Positions 36,754 through 45,493 of a DNA stretch of 64,000 bases are shown piece after piece. The stretch is from NCBI RefSeq assembly GCF_007752345.1, contig NZ_CP036299.1, forward strand, positions 4,498,001 to 4,562,000, given 5' to 3'. The notes beneath the pieces are model-generated. The model was not told where the DNA came from. It worked only from the letters and a program-made list of their open reading frames with translations, and did not search any database. Each line of letters opens with the position of its first letter. The first letter of the stretch is position 1. This DNA is from Planctopirus ephydatiae. Its GTDB lineage: Bacteria; Planctomycetota; Planctomycetia; Planctomycetales; Planctomycetaceae. Both the position numbers and the translations under genes were made by a program.

Positions 36754-38657
36754 GTTTGTCACACACACATCAGAAAACATCCAAGCTGGCTTTACTCATG
36801 ATGTTCACATGGGTGGCAATCGTTTCGTTGGGTGGCTGTGCAGCCTTTCACCCGATGTCCGGAGTCCCGGCCCGTTACCTGCCCGATGAATTGCGGGGCC
36901 CTTCGCGAGCCGATCAGCGCACGATTGACCTTTCGCTGTTACGTCAGCCAGTTCCAGCCGCTTATCTGCTCGACAGTGGCGATGTTCTCGGTGTCTATAT
37001 TGAAGGTCTGCTGGGACGTAAAGAAGATGTCCCTCCCGTTCACTTTCCGCTGACGAACGATGTGCCACCTTCATTGGGATATCCATTGCCAGTCCGTGAA
37101 GATGGTACGATCTCGCTCCCCGTGATTGGTGCTTTGCCTGTGCGTGGTTTAACCATCATTCAGGCCGAACAAGCCGTTCGGCATGCCTATAGTTCGCCAA
37201 AGCAGATCCTGCAGCCACATCAACGGATCAGCCTGGCACTGCAACAACCACGGCTCTACCGGGTGCTGGTTATCCGGCAGGAAGCCAGCCAGCAGGCGAA
37301 TGTTGCTGCGCAAGGCCAGCTCAATATCGGTGTCATCAAGCGGGGTAGCGGTAAGATTGTCGCACTCCCTGCTTACAAGAATGATGTTCTGCATGCACTG
37401 ACCGATACAGGCGGTTTACCGGGGCTCGATGCTGAAAACGCTGTTTATATCATTCGCGCCAGGCACGCGGGCCAGAATGGACAGTCACCCTACCCAACGA
37501 CGATTCAGACGATATCTGTGAGTCAGAAACAGCCCTCCAGGCCCAGACTTTCGTTGAACTCAGGGCGTAACCCTCAAAATCAACCTGTGATTCGCGGACA
37601 ATCGAGTGATCCTTACGCGGATGTCAACTGGTCTGGGAACAGATCTCCACAGCAGAATCACTTCAGCGGATTTTCAGATCCTGCTCTCCAGCCAAACCGC
37701 GGCTACCCATCGCATCCAACCAGTTCGAGCCATCCCGCGTTAGCTGGTTTTTCGCAGCCGGCTTCGCAGATGGCTACGTCGAACCCTTCGGAATATGGAA
37801 GTTCACCGGCGCCATCAGCGGCTTACAAGTCACGGGGCCCGGTCATCCCTGCGCGGCACCAGACGGATCAGCCCTCGGTGTCACCTCGCCCCACCTGGCG
37901 TGGAACTGAGCAAAGCCAGGAAGCATTACCTTACCTAGCCAACCCTCATGGCAGTTATCTCCCACCCCAGAACTCTCCACTGGAAGCTGCACCGACTTAT
38001 GGAGTTGTGACTGGATCCCCCGTGATCCCGTGGGATGGGACTCAAAGGTTTGCCACAGGCCATCAGATGTTCGGAGCACCCACACCTGCATTTTTTGACG
38101 GCTACCAGGAAGACTCCATTCCCACGATCGACAACCCGGAGATCATTCGCATTCCGATTCGTCTCAAACCAGGCGAACAGATCGACTTCCACGAGCACGA
38201 TATCACCCTCAATGATGGTGACATCATCTTCATCGAATCCCGTGATACGGATGTCTTCTACACGGGTGGCCTACTGGGTGGCGGTCAATATACACTTCCC
38301 CGTGACTACGATGTCGATATTCTGGGGGCCATTGCGATTGCTCAAGGCCAGGGTGGCTCCCAGGGTTCATCGCGTCAAATTGGCGGAACATCCGCACTGA
38401 ATAATGATGTGACAATCAGTGCCTCGAATGCGATTGTCATCCGGCCCATGCCCGATGGCACACAGGTACCGATTCAGATCAATCTGTATCATGCACTACG
38501 CAATCCGGCAGAACGGATTATCATTCAACCAGGTGACTATATCTTACTGCAATATACCAAACTCGAAGCCTGCGGAGCCTTTATTGAACGCAATCTGCTC
38601 GAAGGCGCGTTGTTCGGTGTCGCTGCAGCACAGTTGAACAGCAACAATGGTAATTAA
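36750..38657 (+). CDS. Polysaccharide export lipoprotein (Wza-like, SLBB domains)
   Basis: 635 codons. Lipoprotein signal with Cys30 (VAIVSLGGC). The polysaccharide-export domain is visible (YLLDSGDVLGVYIEGLLG near 71-88, and VREDGTISLPVIGALPVRGLTIIQAEQAVRHAY near 112-145), followed by SLBB-like beta strands (RVLVIRQEASQQANVAAQGQ and, after the insert, LNDGDIIFIESRDTDVFYTGGLLGGGQYTLPRDYDVDILGAIAIAQ). A long Pro/Ser/Gln-rich insert (about 250-440) separates the SLBB parts, which is unusual. The protein should form the outer-membrane pore for an exported polysaccharide. No glycosyltransferases or Wzc-like kinase are adjacent. Confidence 0.88.
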   Translation: MSLSHTHQKTSKLALLMMFTWVAIVSLGGCAAFHPMSGVPARYLPDELRGPSRADQRTIDLSLLRQPVPAAYLLDSGDVLGVYIEGLLGRKEDVPPVHFPLTNDVPPSLGYPLPVREDGTISLPVIGALPVRGLTIIQAEQAVRHAYSSPKQILQPHQRISLALQQPRLYRVLVIRQEASQQANVAAQGQLNIGVIKRGSGKIVALPAYKNDVLHALTDTGGLPGLDAENAVYIIRARHAGQNGQSPYPTTIQTISVSQKQPSRPRLSLNSGRNPQNQPVIRGQSSDPYADVNWSGNRSPQQNHFSGFSDPALQPNRGYPSHPTSSSHPALAGFSQPASQMATSNPSEYGSSPAPSAAYKSRGPVIPARHQTDQPSVSPRPTWRGTEQSQEALPYLANPHGSYLPPQNSPLEAAPTYGVVTGSPVIPWDGTQRFATGHQMFGAPTPAFFDGYQEDSIPTIDNPEIIRIPIRLKPGEQIDFHEHDITLNDGDIIFIESRDTDVFYTGGLLGGGQYTLPRDYDVDILGAIAIAQGQGGSQGSSRQIGGTSALNNDVTISASNAIVIRPMPDGTQVPIQINLYHALRNPAERIIIQPGDYILLQYTKLEACGAFIERNLLEGALFGVAAAQLNSNNGN

Positions 38658-38749
38658 CTCTCTCTACTGACGGTTAGCGGTGTAGGCGACTATCTATCAC
38701 AAAGCCGTAGCCTGTTGATTATCCTGTCGCTGTATGGCTTTGAACTCTT

Positions 38750-39661
38750 ATGAGCAGCTTTCCCGACAATCCTGAGGAAGAAGAGAAGCCAGACACTGCT
38801 TCTGATGCCATTATCGATGAACCCACGTGGGATGTCGATGATCTTGAGGCGGCTTACCGCCTAGCTCTCGAAGCGTGTGAGGCAGCCGAAGAAGCCTACT
38901 CACAGCAACCCATTGATGAACTGGCATCCGGCGTAGTAAGTCCAGTTGACCCGATCACCCGATCCTCGCAGTCGATGCTGAATCATTCACAGGTAGCGAT
39001 TGAACAGGACGTATTCACGTCGAGTGAGAACCGGGTTACTGATGCTTTCGTTGACACTCACGTGGACAAAATGGCCCCGGCAGAAATCAATCCATCTGCT
39101 GCGACTCCACCAGCAAAAGCATCGCCAACGACAAGCCATGAGCCGACTGTCAGATCAGTCATCGAGGCCTGTCTGTTTGTGGGTGAGCCCGCTGTGACCA
39201 TCGCGAGACTGCGAGAGATTCTGCGTAACGATATCACCGATCAACGGATTGAACTCGCGATTGGTGAAGTTAAGCGTATGTACGATGATCAACAACGTCC
39301 TTATGAGGTGACTCATCAGGAGGGGGTTTATCGTCTATCGTTGCGTGCGGAGTTTGAAAAACTTCGAGCGAAAACCTATGGCCAGGGGCCCAAGGAAATC
39401 AAGCTTTCTCAAGAAGCGATTGAGGTGCTTTCGGTCGTGGCCTACCACCAGCCGATCGAAGAGCGGGAAGTCAACGAGATCTATGAGATCCCCTCTGGCG
39501 GGATCCTCAAGCAACTCTTGCGGCGGGAACTGCTCGCCGTCCAGCTCGACGCGGAGAGTCCCAAGGTCGTCCGCTACGTGACGACACCCCGCTTCCTCAA
39601 ACTCTTCCAACTCCGCCGTCTCGCCGACTTGCCCCGAGCCGAGACGTTCGCCTTCAAGTAG
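38750..39661 (+). CDS. scpB: Segregation and condensation protein B
   Basis: 303 codons. The conserved ScpB domain spans about residues 128-300: VRSVIEACLFVGEPAVTIARLREIL, RPYEVTHQEGVYRLSLRAEF, LSQEAIEVLSVVAYHQPIEEREVNEI and SPKVVRYVTTPRFLKLFQL, forming the paired winged helices that bind ScpA in the SMC complex. The first 125 residues are an acidic, Ser/Pro-rich extension not found in typical ScpB (about 190 residues). No scpA is adjacent. Confidence 0.93.
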   Translation: MSSFPDNPEEEEKPDTASDAIIDEPTWDVDDLEAAYRLALEACEAAEEAYSQQPIDELASGVVSPVDPITRSSQSMLNHSQVAIEQDVFTSSENRVTDAFVDTHVDKMAPAEINPSAATPPAKASPTTSHEPTVRSVIEACLFVGEPAVTIARLREILRNDITDQRIELAIGEVKRMYDDQQRPYEVTHQEGVYRLSLRAEFEKLRAKTYGQGPKEIKLSQEAIEVLSVVAYHQPIEEREVNEIYEIPSGGILKQLLRRELLAVQLDAESPKVVRYVTTPRFLKLFQLRRLADLPRAETFAFK

Positions 39662-39980
39662 GCGAAGAGTTCTCCGTACGCCGCTCGTCCGTCACCGAAG
39701 ATGCCGTGGGGGCCATGCACGCAGAAATACAAAAGAGCGCAGAGAGGGCGGAAGAGGGGCGGGTGCGACGATCGCTATTCTGAGGTTTCGCGACCGTCTT
39801 CCATGGTCGTGGATGTTGCAATCTGCTGTCTACGGAATTCCAAGTGTTCAATGTGATACGAATCGCAAGATGAAATGGCGCGGTGAAAGTCACAAAAACA
39901 TGCCCGCACTGTTTTCTCAAATGGGGCTGCGGGGCATGCCACCCGAGCGCTATTTCGTATTGAAACTTGTATGAGCTCGC

Positions 39981-40011
39981 ATACTTTTGCAAAGCCGGAA
40001 GCATGGCACAC
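39981..40011 (+). repeat. REP-like palindromic element A, copy 5 (degenerate)
   Basis: Same 31-base length and the same flank (GCATGGCACAC) as the other copies, but the left arm reads ATACTTT and the centre has changed, so pairing is weakened. Confidence 0.5.
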
Positions 40012-40327
40012 AAAAACATGCCACCCCGCCATGGGGGGTTCCGTGCGCTTCCCAAGAATCAACTGCACGTTGAGAGAGGGCATGGCGCAGAGAACACGAT
40101 TTCAGATTGAAATGTGGATGAGTTCCAAGGCATAGCGCAAATCGACGGCTGTCGATATCCCTATCTTCGATGAGATCATGGAGCCGTCGTCTCGTCGCCA
40201 GCGAATATCGGATTCGCCGCCCTCGTGAAATCGGGACTCGGACCAAGTGTTCGCGCAAGTTCTTTTTCAAGGACGACGAACATGTTGCAAACCTCCGTGG
40301 GAGGAACCCGTCTTTTGAAAACTCATG

Positions 40328-40349
40328 TTGACATTATTAGCCTTGTCAA
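40328..40349 (+). promoter_or_regulatory. Inverted repeat TTGACA...TGTCAA
   Basis: Perfect six-base arms at 40328-40333 and 40344-40349 with a ten-base spacer, the geometry of a dimeric regulator site. It lies 134 bases before the small secreted-protein gene. Confidence 0.35.
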
Positions 40350-40392
40350 TAGGTGGTTTGGGAAGGACCGGGATTTTTGGTAAAGTTTCTAC

Positions 40393-40420
40393 TTGCGGGG
40401 TCTTATCGGACTGTTATGCT
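40393..40420 (+). promoter_or_regulatory. Possible sigma-70-type promoter
   Basis: TTGCGG (40393-40398), 16-base spacer, TATGCT (40415-40420), placed 62 bases before the start codon at 40483. A weak match on its own; supported only by position. Confidence 0.3.
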
Positions 40421-40482
40421 AACTTTATGGAATTTTCAGCTGTTGATTCTTCCTCAAGACAATTCCTTAAGGAAATGCGCCA

Positions 40483-40905
40483 ATGAAGAAAACTGTACTC
40501 AGCACTTCGATTGCTTTTGTTATCGGCTTGATTTCGGCCAACGCCTCTTTTGCCGCCGATCTCAACGGAGCATGGACTCTCAGTTTTCCAAGTGAATCCA
40601 GTGCATGGACTTTCGTTCAAGCCACGCCGCAAAGTCGAGACTTCACGGCCTCCAGCACCGTTACCGTAGGTCCGTTGACATACGCCTATGCGATCAATCC
40701 CGGAATCACAGTTGGTAAGTATGTTGTTGGAGTGGAGACGTTGTCGGTCCAGCAGCAGACAGGGTTTCCAATCGGAGTTCTCGTCGCTAACTCTGATGGT
40801 GAAACGCTTTCGGGAGTTCTGTTTGGTTTGGATGCCAGTCAGACTCCTGTTTCCGGTACGAAGGTGGTGGTGGCGCCAAGCTCCGGAAATCGCGTACGGC
40901 GATAG
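40483..40905 (+). CDS. Small secreted protein of unknown function
   Basis: 140 codons. The start has AAGGAA nine bases upstream, inside a perfect palindrome TTCCTTAAGGAA (40463-40474). The signal peptide is clear (MKKTVLSTSIAFVIGL, cleavage after SFAA-like NASFA). The mature protein is short, beta-rich and Ser/Thr/Val-rich (LNGAWTLSFPSESSAWTFVQ, TVGPLTYAYAINPG, GETLSGVLFGLDASQTPVSG), reminiscent of a small lipocalin-like or 'DLxGxWtl' fold, though I cannot name a family. It ends in RVRR. It stands alone between a long empty region and the duplicated locus. Confidence 0.65.
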   Translation: MKKTVLSTSIAFVIGLISANASFAADLNGAWTLSFPSESSAWTFVQATPQSRDFTASSTVTVGPLTYAYAINPGITVGKYVVGVETLSVQQQTGFPIGVLVANSDGETLSGVLFGLDASQTPVSGTKVVVAPSSGNRVRR

Positions 40906-41297
40906 TCCGTTGATTGTCGTTCTTCCTGCATTAAGCAGCATGAAACATTCTGACCACAGCAAATCGCCGGTTTCCAATGGTGAGGGGCTTGTTTCAGAGG
41001 ATGCTATAGGTTCCGAGTGATGTCAGTCATTTTCTGCAGCCGAGACACGGGCTGTTGATTGACGCCTCGATATTTAGCAGGTTGTTGTCTACGGCAGCTT
41101 TAGGTAGAGGCTGCAAAACAATCATTCAGGAGGCCGCTCCGGCGGGCGATGACAGCGCTCGGTGGGGTGGCCTTTGTTTGATGGCAGGCGAGCGGACAGC
41201 GTCTTCCGCGAGCGGGAGTGAGGGCTTCTTGATTCTTGAGAAGTATTACTCGTTGCGAATGTTGGTGACACTCGGTCTTGAAAATCTATTCAAGACT
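40906..41297. other. Gene-less stretch with a hairpin after the broken DUF1559 gene
   Basis: About 390 bases. Perfect arms GTCTTGAA (41275-41282) and TTCAAGAC (41289-41296) lie directly after the stop of the truncated DUF1559 frame. No coding frame is convincing. Confidence 0.35.
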
Positions 41298-41534
41298 CTA
41301 CTCTTTCATTGCGGCGAAGCGACCGAAGTGACGTTCAAGCCCATGAGCGAGACGGAGTGCAATGCCCAGCTGCTTGATATTGTTCCGGCATTGTGTGCGA
41401 CGAGCAGCCTCACGTGCCTGCTGTACGGCCGGCAACAGCAAAGCCATCAAAATCGCAATAATCGAGATCACCACCAGCAGTTCAATCAGAGTGAAACCGC
41501 CGGAACGTGATCGTGCCTTCGAGTCAGGCAGCAT
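41298..41534 (-). pseudogene. Truncated DUF1559 gene (first 60 codons duplicated)
   Basis: 78 codons starting at the same position in the repeat as the intact gene at 44917. The prepilin leader and [20 protein letters not shown] block are intact, then at the repeat edge (41354) the frame runs into unrelated residues ([18 protein letters not shown]) and stops. The DUF1559 body and C-terminal signature are missing. Its upstream sequence is the same as that of the intact copy, so it may still be transcribed. Confidence 0.85.
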
Positions 41535-42110
41535 TCTTACAACTCCATGAATCAGCTTTAAAGTCCTCGGCAAACGAACTCGCCCTCGTCAAGGCATCAT
41601 GAGCATCAGAGCAAAGGCTGATCAACAGAATTTCCGAAGTCGCTGATTCAGATCCCATAGAAACCTCAGATTGTAAGGATGAGAGCAGCACCAATCCGGT
41701 ATTTTCTAGGTATCCCCATCCACACATAAACAACCACACATAAGATGATCAGCAAAGATTAGTCCAGATCTCCGATTGGCCCCATCATTCATGGACACTT
41801 CCAGATACTGCTCAACCTTGGAAAGGCTCCGGCAGTGCACTGGACTTCGGGACTTCAAACGCTTTTTGGCGAAACTTTGTCAATGAAATGGGCGAAGATC
41901 ACGTTACGCCATGTACCGATGAGGTGATTTTGCAGCTTTATCGTAGACGCCGAAGTCGTTGAAGAACCACCGCTTGGCCAGGCGGTAGGCCCAGCTCTTT
42001 TCGGGAATGAGCTGTTCGGGTGTGGAAGTTCCCTGGGAGGGAAGTTTTTCCATCGCTTCGAGTTCAGCCAGTGCTGTTTTTCTCGCAGTGCCATCGGGAG
42101 CCTGGTGGTC
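41354..42110. repeat. 757-bp direct repeat, left copy
   Basis: By eye it matches 44737-45493 at a constant offset of 3383 bases with only two differences (41370 and 41400). It carries the tail of the radical SAM gene, the spacer, and the first 60 codons of the DUF1559 gene, so it duplicates the junction between those two genes. No inverted ends or target-site duplication are evident. Confidence 0.93.
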
Positions 42111-42113
42111 CCC
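41904..42113 (-). pseudogene. Orphan 3' fragment of the radical SAM gene
   Basis: It encodes the same last 68 or so residues as the intact gene at 45287-46525 (from DHQAPDGTARKTALAELEAM to PHRYMA). At 42110 the match ends and the sequence joins the 3' end of the glycosyltransferase gene. The longer open frame across this joint is a chance fusion, not a gene. Confidence 0.85.
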
Positions 42114-42139
42114 TTCCAAATCGCTAAGGCACAATCTGC

Positions 42140-43711
42140 TCAAGAGGCCAGAGTGGCACTTTCCATTGAGCCAGGCGTGAGTTCTGCCGCGGTGTTCTCT
42201 AAATGATCCTTTTGGGTGGATGAGAACGAGAAGGCTCGCTGGTCTTTGGTCGCCTCCCACAAAGATCCACCCAAAACCCACAGAAAGCCACCGATCCAGA
42301 GTACCTGCAGGGCGGCAATCATGTAGAACTGAAACATCAATGCAATCCAGCCACAAGCGATAAGATAGACAATAACCAGTGCATCAAGCCAGAAATACCA
42401 TGGTATCTTGACGCGACGACGTTTTGCCTGTGATGCGCCTGTACTGGAAAACCCTTTGGGAGTGACGACCCAGACATTTTTTTTGGTAAAAAAAGCCTCA
42501 AAGGCAGAGACTGTATGCTGACATGAAAGTCCGGAATGCAGCACCATCAGCATGCTTCCCAAAGGGATGACACCCAGTATCTTTTGCCAATGACTGCCTT
42601 CACCAAAACGGATTCTTCCCGTGCCGTAAACTAGAAACAGAACGGGAATCAGTGCTACTCCCAGCAATGTTGATGCCAACCAGTAGCGAGTTTCCGGATA
42701 CCACGTCACAATCAGCGGCACAGCCCCTGCGAGAATGATATTCGCAAATGTCACTGCTGACATTAGAGGGCCAAACAGGTGTGTCGTCGCATGTAGCTTC
42801 TTGGTGAGTGGGTAATCACTTTGCCAGACCTGGCGAATATACTTAATAGCAATTTGTAAATTTCCCTTCCACCAGCGGAAGAGTTGCAGCCTGAGGGCAA
42901 TCATTGAATCGGGTAACTCGCCAGGAGTCGTGTAGTCTTCGAGATAGACAATCCTTTTGCCTCGCAACTGGGCCCGATAACTCATATCGACATCTTCAAT
43001 GGCAGCTGTTGTCATCCAGCCCCCGCAATCCACGATCACCTGTTTTCGCCAGATGCCTGCAGATCCATTGTAAATTAAGAACAGATCGGTGTCGCCTCGC
43101 CCTCTCTGCTCGACTGAAAGATGCCCATCCAGAAAGAATTGCTGAACTCGAGTCACAATTGACGATTCAGGATTCAAATGCCCCCACCGACTCTGGACAA
43201 TGGCAATATCTTCGTTCTGGAAGTAACGGATGGTCTGCTGGAGATAGTCTGGTTTCGGTACAAAATCAGCATCGAAAATGGCAATAAACTCACCTGTCGC
43301 CCACGTAGTTCCTTCATCCAGATTTCCGGCTTTGTAACCTGTGCGATCGATGCGGTGTCGATACTGAATATTGAGGCTGGGATCTCGCTGTTGAATCTCG
43401 GAAACTTTTTCAACAAGAATCTTTGAGCAGTCATCTGTCGAGTCATCAAGCACCTGGATCTGTAACAGGTCATGAGGATAGTCTATTCGTGAAGCGGCTT
43501 CGAGGAGTCGATGAACGACTGGAGACTCGTTGTAAATAGGAAGTTGTATGGTCACTCGCGGTAGTGACTCAGGAAGGGGTGGTACCTCCCGCTGGCAATC
43601 TTTGCGGAGTACCGAGAACCAGTAGCGACGGTAAAGGTCGAGTTGCGCGATTGTCATCACAAATGTGAGCAACGTGACAACAATCAACCCGGCAACAATT
43701 AACCAGACCAT
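42140..43711 (-). CDS. Membrane glycosyltransferase, family 2 (cellulose-synthase-like)
   Basis: 523 codons from the ATG at 43711 (AGGGAGA upstream). One N-terminal membrane helix (2-22) precedes the GT-A domain: LDDSTD (about 88-93), the DAD metal motif at 147-149, IEDVDMS (acceptor Asp240, TED-like) and QLFRW at 276-280, matching the D, DxD, (E)D, QxxRW set of processive beta-glycan synthases. Four or more membrane helices follow, with a cytoplasmic loop containing KRRRVKIPWYFW. It should polymerise or transfer a sugar from a nucleotide sugar at the inner membrane. It lies inside the segment bracketed by the 757-bp repeats. Its composition looks a little more AT-rich than neighbours. Confidence 0.9.
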   Translation of the reverse strand: MVWLIVAGLIVVTLLTFVMTIAQLDLYRRYWFSVLRKDCQREVPPLPESLPRVTIQLPIYNESPVVHRLLEAASRIDYPHDLLQIQVLDDSTDDCSKILVEKVSEIQQRDPSLNIQYRHRIDRTGYKAGNLDEGTTWATGEFIAIFDADFVPKPDYLQQTIRYFQNEDIAIVQSRWGHLNPESSIVTRVQQFFLDGHLSVEQRGRGDTDLFLIYNGSAGIWRKQVIVDCGGWMTTAAIEDVDMSYRAQLRGKRIVYLEDYTTPGELPDSMIALRLQLFRWWKGNLQIAIKYIRQVWQSDYPLTKKLHATTHLFGPLMSAVTFANIILAGAVPLIVTWYPETRYWLASTLLGVALIPVLFLVYGTGRIRFGEGSHWQKILGVIPLGSMLMVLHSGLSCQHTVSAFEAFFTKKNVWVVTPKGFSSTGASQAKRRRVKIPWYFWLDALVIVYLIACGWIALMFQFYMIAALQVLWIGGFLWVLGGSLWEATKDQRAFSFSSTQKDHLENTAAELTPGSMESATLAS

Positions 43712-43870
43712 TGCGGTCTCCCTGCATCCCATTCTCGAAGTAGAACTGGATTCACTTAAGAGATGTCTTAAAGTTCAATAACAAGACGATCCTTTCAGTG
43801 AATCGTCCGTGTGAAACAGACCATTTTCAACCAGAGTCTTTACGACCTAGCTCTATCGAGAACCAGCTCA

Positions 43871-44917
43871 TTAGAATTCGGAAGTCAGTTCGCCCCCGGA
43901 TATACTGTTGAGATTGCGGTGAACCGTAAAATCCAGATTCTCAGAGATGAAACGGACACTTCCATCCCCCAGCAGCATATGCACGCCACCAGTATGCATG
44001 CTGCGGGGTGCCACTTCTCCATCGCCCCGGTCGAATGCACAACCCATTCCATTCTGTGGTGCGTTCGTGCAACCATCGACATCGTCAGCAAATGAGTCCC
44101 GGGCATTGATACCACTGCAATCGGCCAGTCCGGAAGTCCCGACATCGCAACCGCCCACGAGACTCGCACCAAAGCGGCCCAGGGCCCAGACTCCTCGCGG
44201 ATCCTGGTTATTTACGCCGACACGAATCTCCCAAACCATAGCCGAGTTACTGGTCCCATCCGTGAATTCACTGAGCTTTGAACCCGAGCCAAAACCCATG
44301 GCCCCTTTCTTTTGCGATGGAGTGGCTCGATGCTGAATCTGCCATTCGTACATTTCGCGACCGAGGTTGGCACCGTAATTTGCCCGAGCCCACGGTCTGC
44401 CTGGGGTAGTTGTTGCCCCTGTGTTGTCGAAAGTGTTGTATCGCTCGAGGGGAGCACCATTGAACGCATCGGAAGGACACAAGTATCCGGGAATGGTGGT
44501 GCTGCGAACTGTGGCATTGTTTCCGCTGGCAACGCTGAGCGGGGTATTGATATCCACCAGATTGTAGAGGGGCGACTGATCAATAAATGGTAACAATGAA
44601 ACCATCCAGTTCGTTCCCAGATGACGATTCTGATCGAGAACTGCAGCAAATCGGCTGGGAAGATCCTGAGTATTGTTTGTCGTCATCCTGACGATGAGAC
44701 CGGCGGGCAGAGTGCCGTGATTGTCGTGATAGTTGTGGAGTGCAATGCCCAGTTGCTTGATATTGTTCCGGCATTGTGTGCGGCGAGCAGCCTCACGTGC
44801 CTGCTGTACGGCCGGCAACAGCAAAGCCATCAAAATCGCAATAATCGAGATCACCACCAGCAGTTCAATCAGAGTGAAACCGCCGGAACGTGATCGTGCC
44901 TTCGAGTCAGGCAGCAT
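43871..44917 (-). CDS. DUF1559 prepilin-like protein, copy B
   Basis: 348 codons from the ATG at 44917 (GGAG nine bases upstream); an ATG at 44956 is also in frame. Prepilin leader [16 protein letters not shown], then [36 protein letters not shown]. The C-terminus reads MHTGGVHMLLGDGSVRFISENLDF, the DUF1559 signature. Its first 60 codons are present a second time at 41354-41534. It lies between the glycosyltransferase and radical SAM genes on the same strand. Confidence 0.93.
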   Translation of the reverse strand: MLPDSKARSRSGGFTLIELLVVISIIAILMALLLPAVQQAREAARRTQCRNNIKQLGIALHNYHDNHGTLPAGLIVRMTTNNTQDLPSRFAAVLDQNRHLGTNWMVSLLPFIDQSPLYNLVDINTPLSVASGNNATVRSTTIPGYLCPSDAFNGAPLERYNTFDNTGATTTPGRPWARANYGANLGREMYEWQIQHRATPSQKKGAMGFGSGSKLSEFTDGTSNSAMVWEIRVGVNNQDPRGVWALGRFGASLVGGCDVGTSGLADCSGINARDSFADDVDGCTNAPQNGMGCAFDRGDGEVAPRSMHTGGVHMLLGDGSVRFISENLDFTVHRNLNSISGGELTSEF

Positions 44918-45493
44918 TCTTACAACTCCATGAATCAGCTTTAAAGTCCTCGGCAAACGAACTCGCCCTCGTCAAGGCATCATGAGCATCAGAGCAAAGG
45001 CTGATCAACAGAATTTCCGAAGTCGCTGATTCAGATCCCATAGAAACCTCAGATTGTAAGGATGAGAGCAGCACCAATCCGGTATTTTCTAGGTATCCCC
45101 ATCCACACATAAACAACCACACATAAGATGATCAGCAAAGATTAGTCCAGATCTCCGATTGGCCCCATCATTCATGGACACTTCCAGATACTGCTCAACC
45201 TTGGAAAGGCTCCGGCAGTGCACTGGACTTCGGGACTTCAAACGCTTTTTGGCGAAACTTTGTCAATGAAATGGGCGAAGATCACGTTACGCCATGTACC
45301 GATGAGGTGATTTTGCAGCTTTATCGTAGACGCCGAAGTCGTTGAAGAACCACCGCTTGGCCAGGCGGTAGGCCCAGCTCTTTTCGGGAATGAGCTGTTC
45401 GGGTGTGGAAGTTCCCTGGGAGGGAAGTTTTTCCATCGCTTCGAGTTCAGCCAGTGCTGTTTTTCTCGCAGTGCCATCGGGAGCCTGGTGGTC
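44737..45493. repeat. 757-bp direct repeat, right copy (in the intact genes)
   Basis: This copy is continuous with the intact DUF1559 head on its left and the intact radical SAM body on its right, so it is most likely the original. It includes the gene-less spacer 44918-45286, which should hold the DUF1559 promoter. Confidence 0.93.

Larger units (their letters stand above)
39662..40482. other. Long gene-less stretch with a degenerate REP element and an inverted repeat
   Basis: About 820 bases. The word ACAAAAACATGCC occurs twice (near 39894 and 40011), once beside the diverged REP-like copy at 39981-40011. An inverted repeat TTGACA/TGTCAA (40328-40349) and a possible promoter precede the next gene. 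Minus-strand frames here have no protein-like composition. Confidence 0.4.

Noticed and set aside
40328-40356. TTGACA as a -35 promoter box
   Set aside because: No -10-like hexamer lies 16-18 bases downstream; the inverted-repeat reading fits better.
41904-42356. A 150-codon frame joining glycosyltransferase antiframe sequence to the radical SAM tail
   Set aside because: It is created by the repeat boundary at 42110; only the last 68 residues derive from a real gene.
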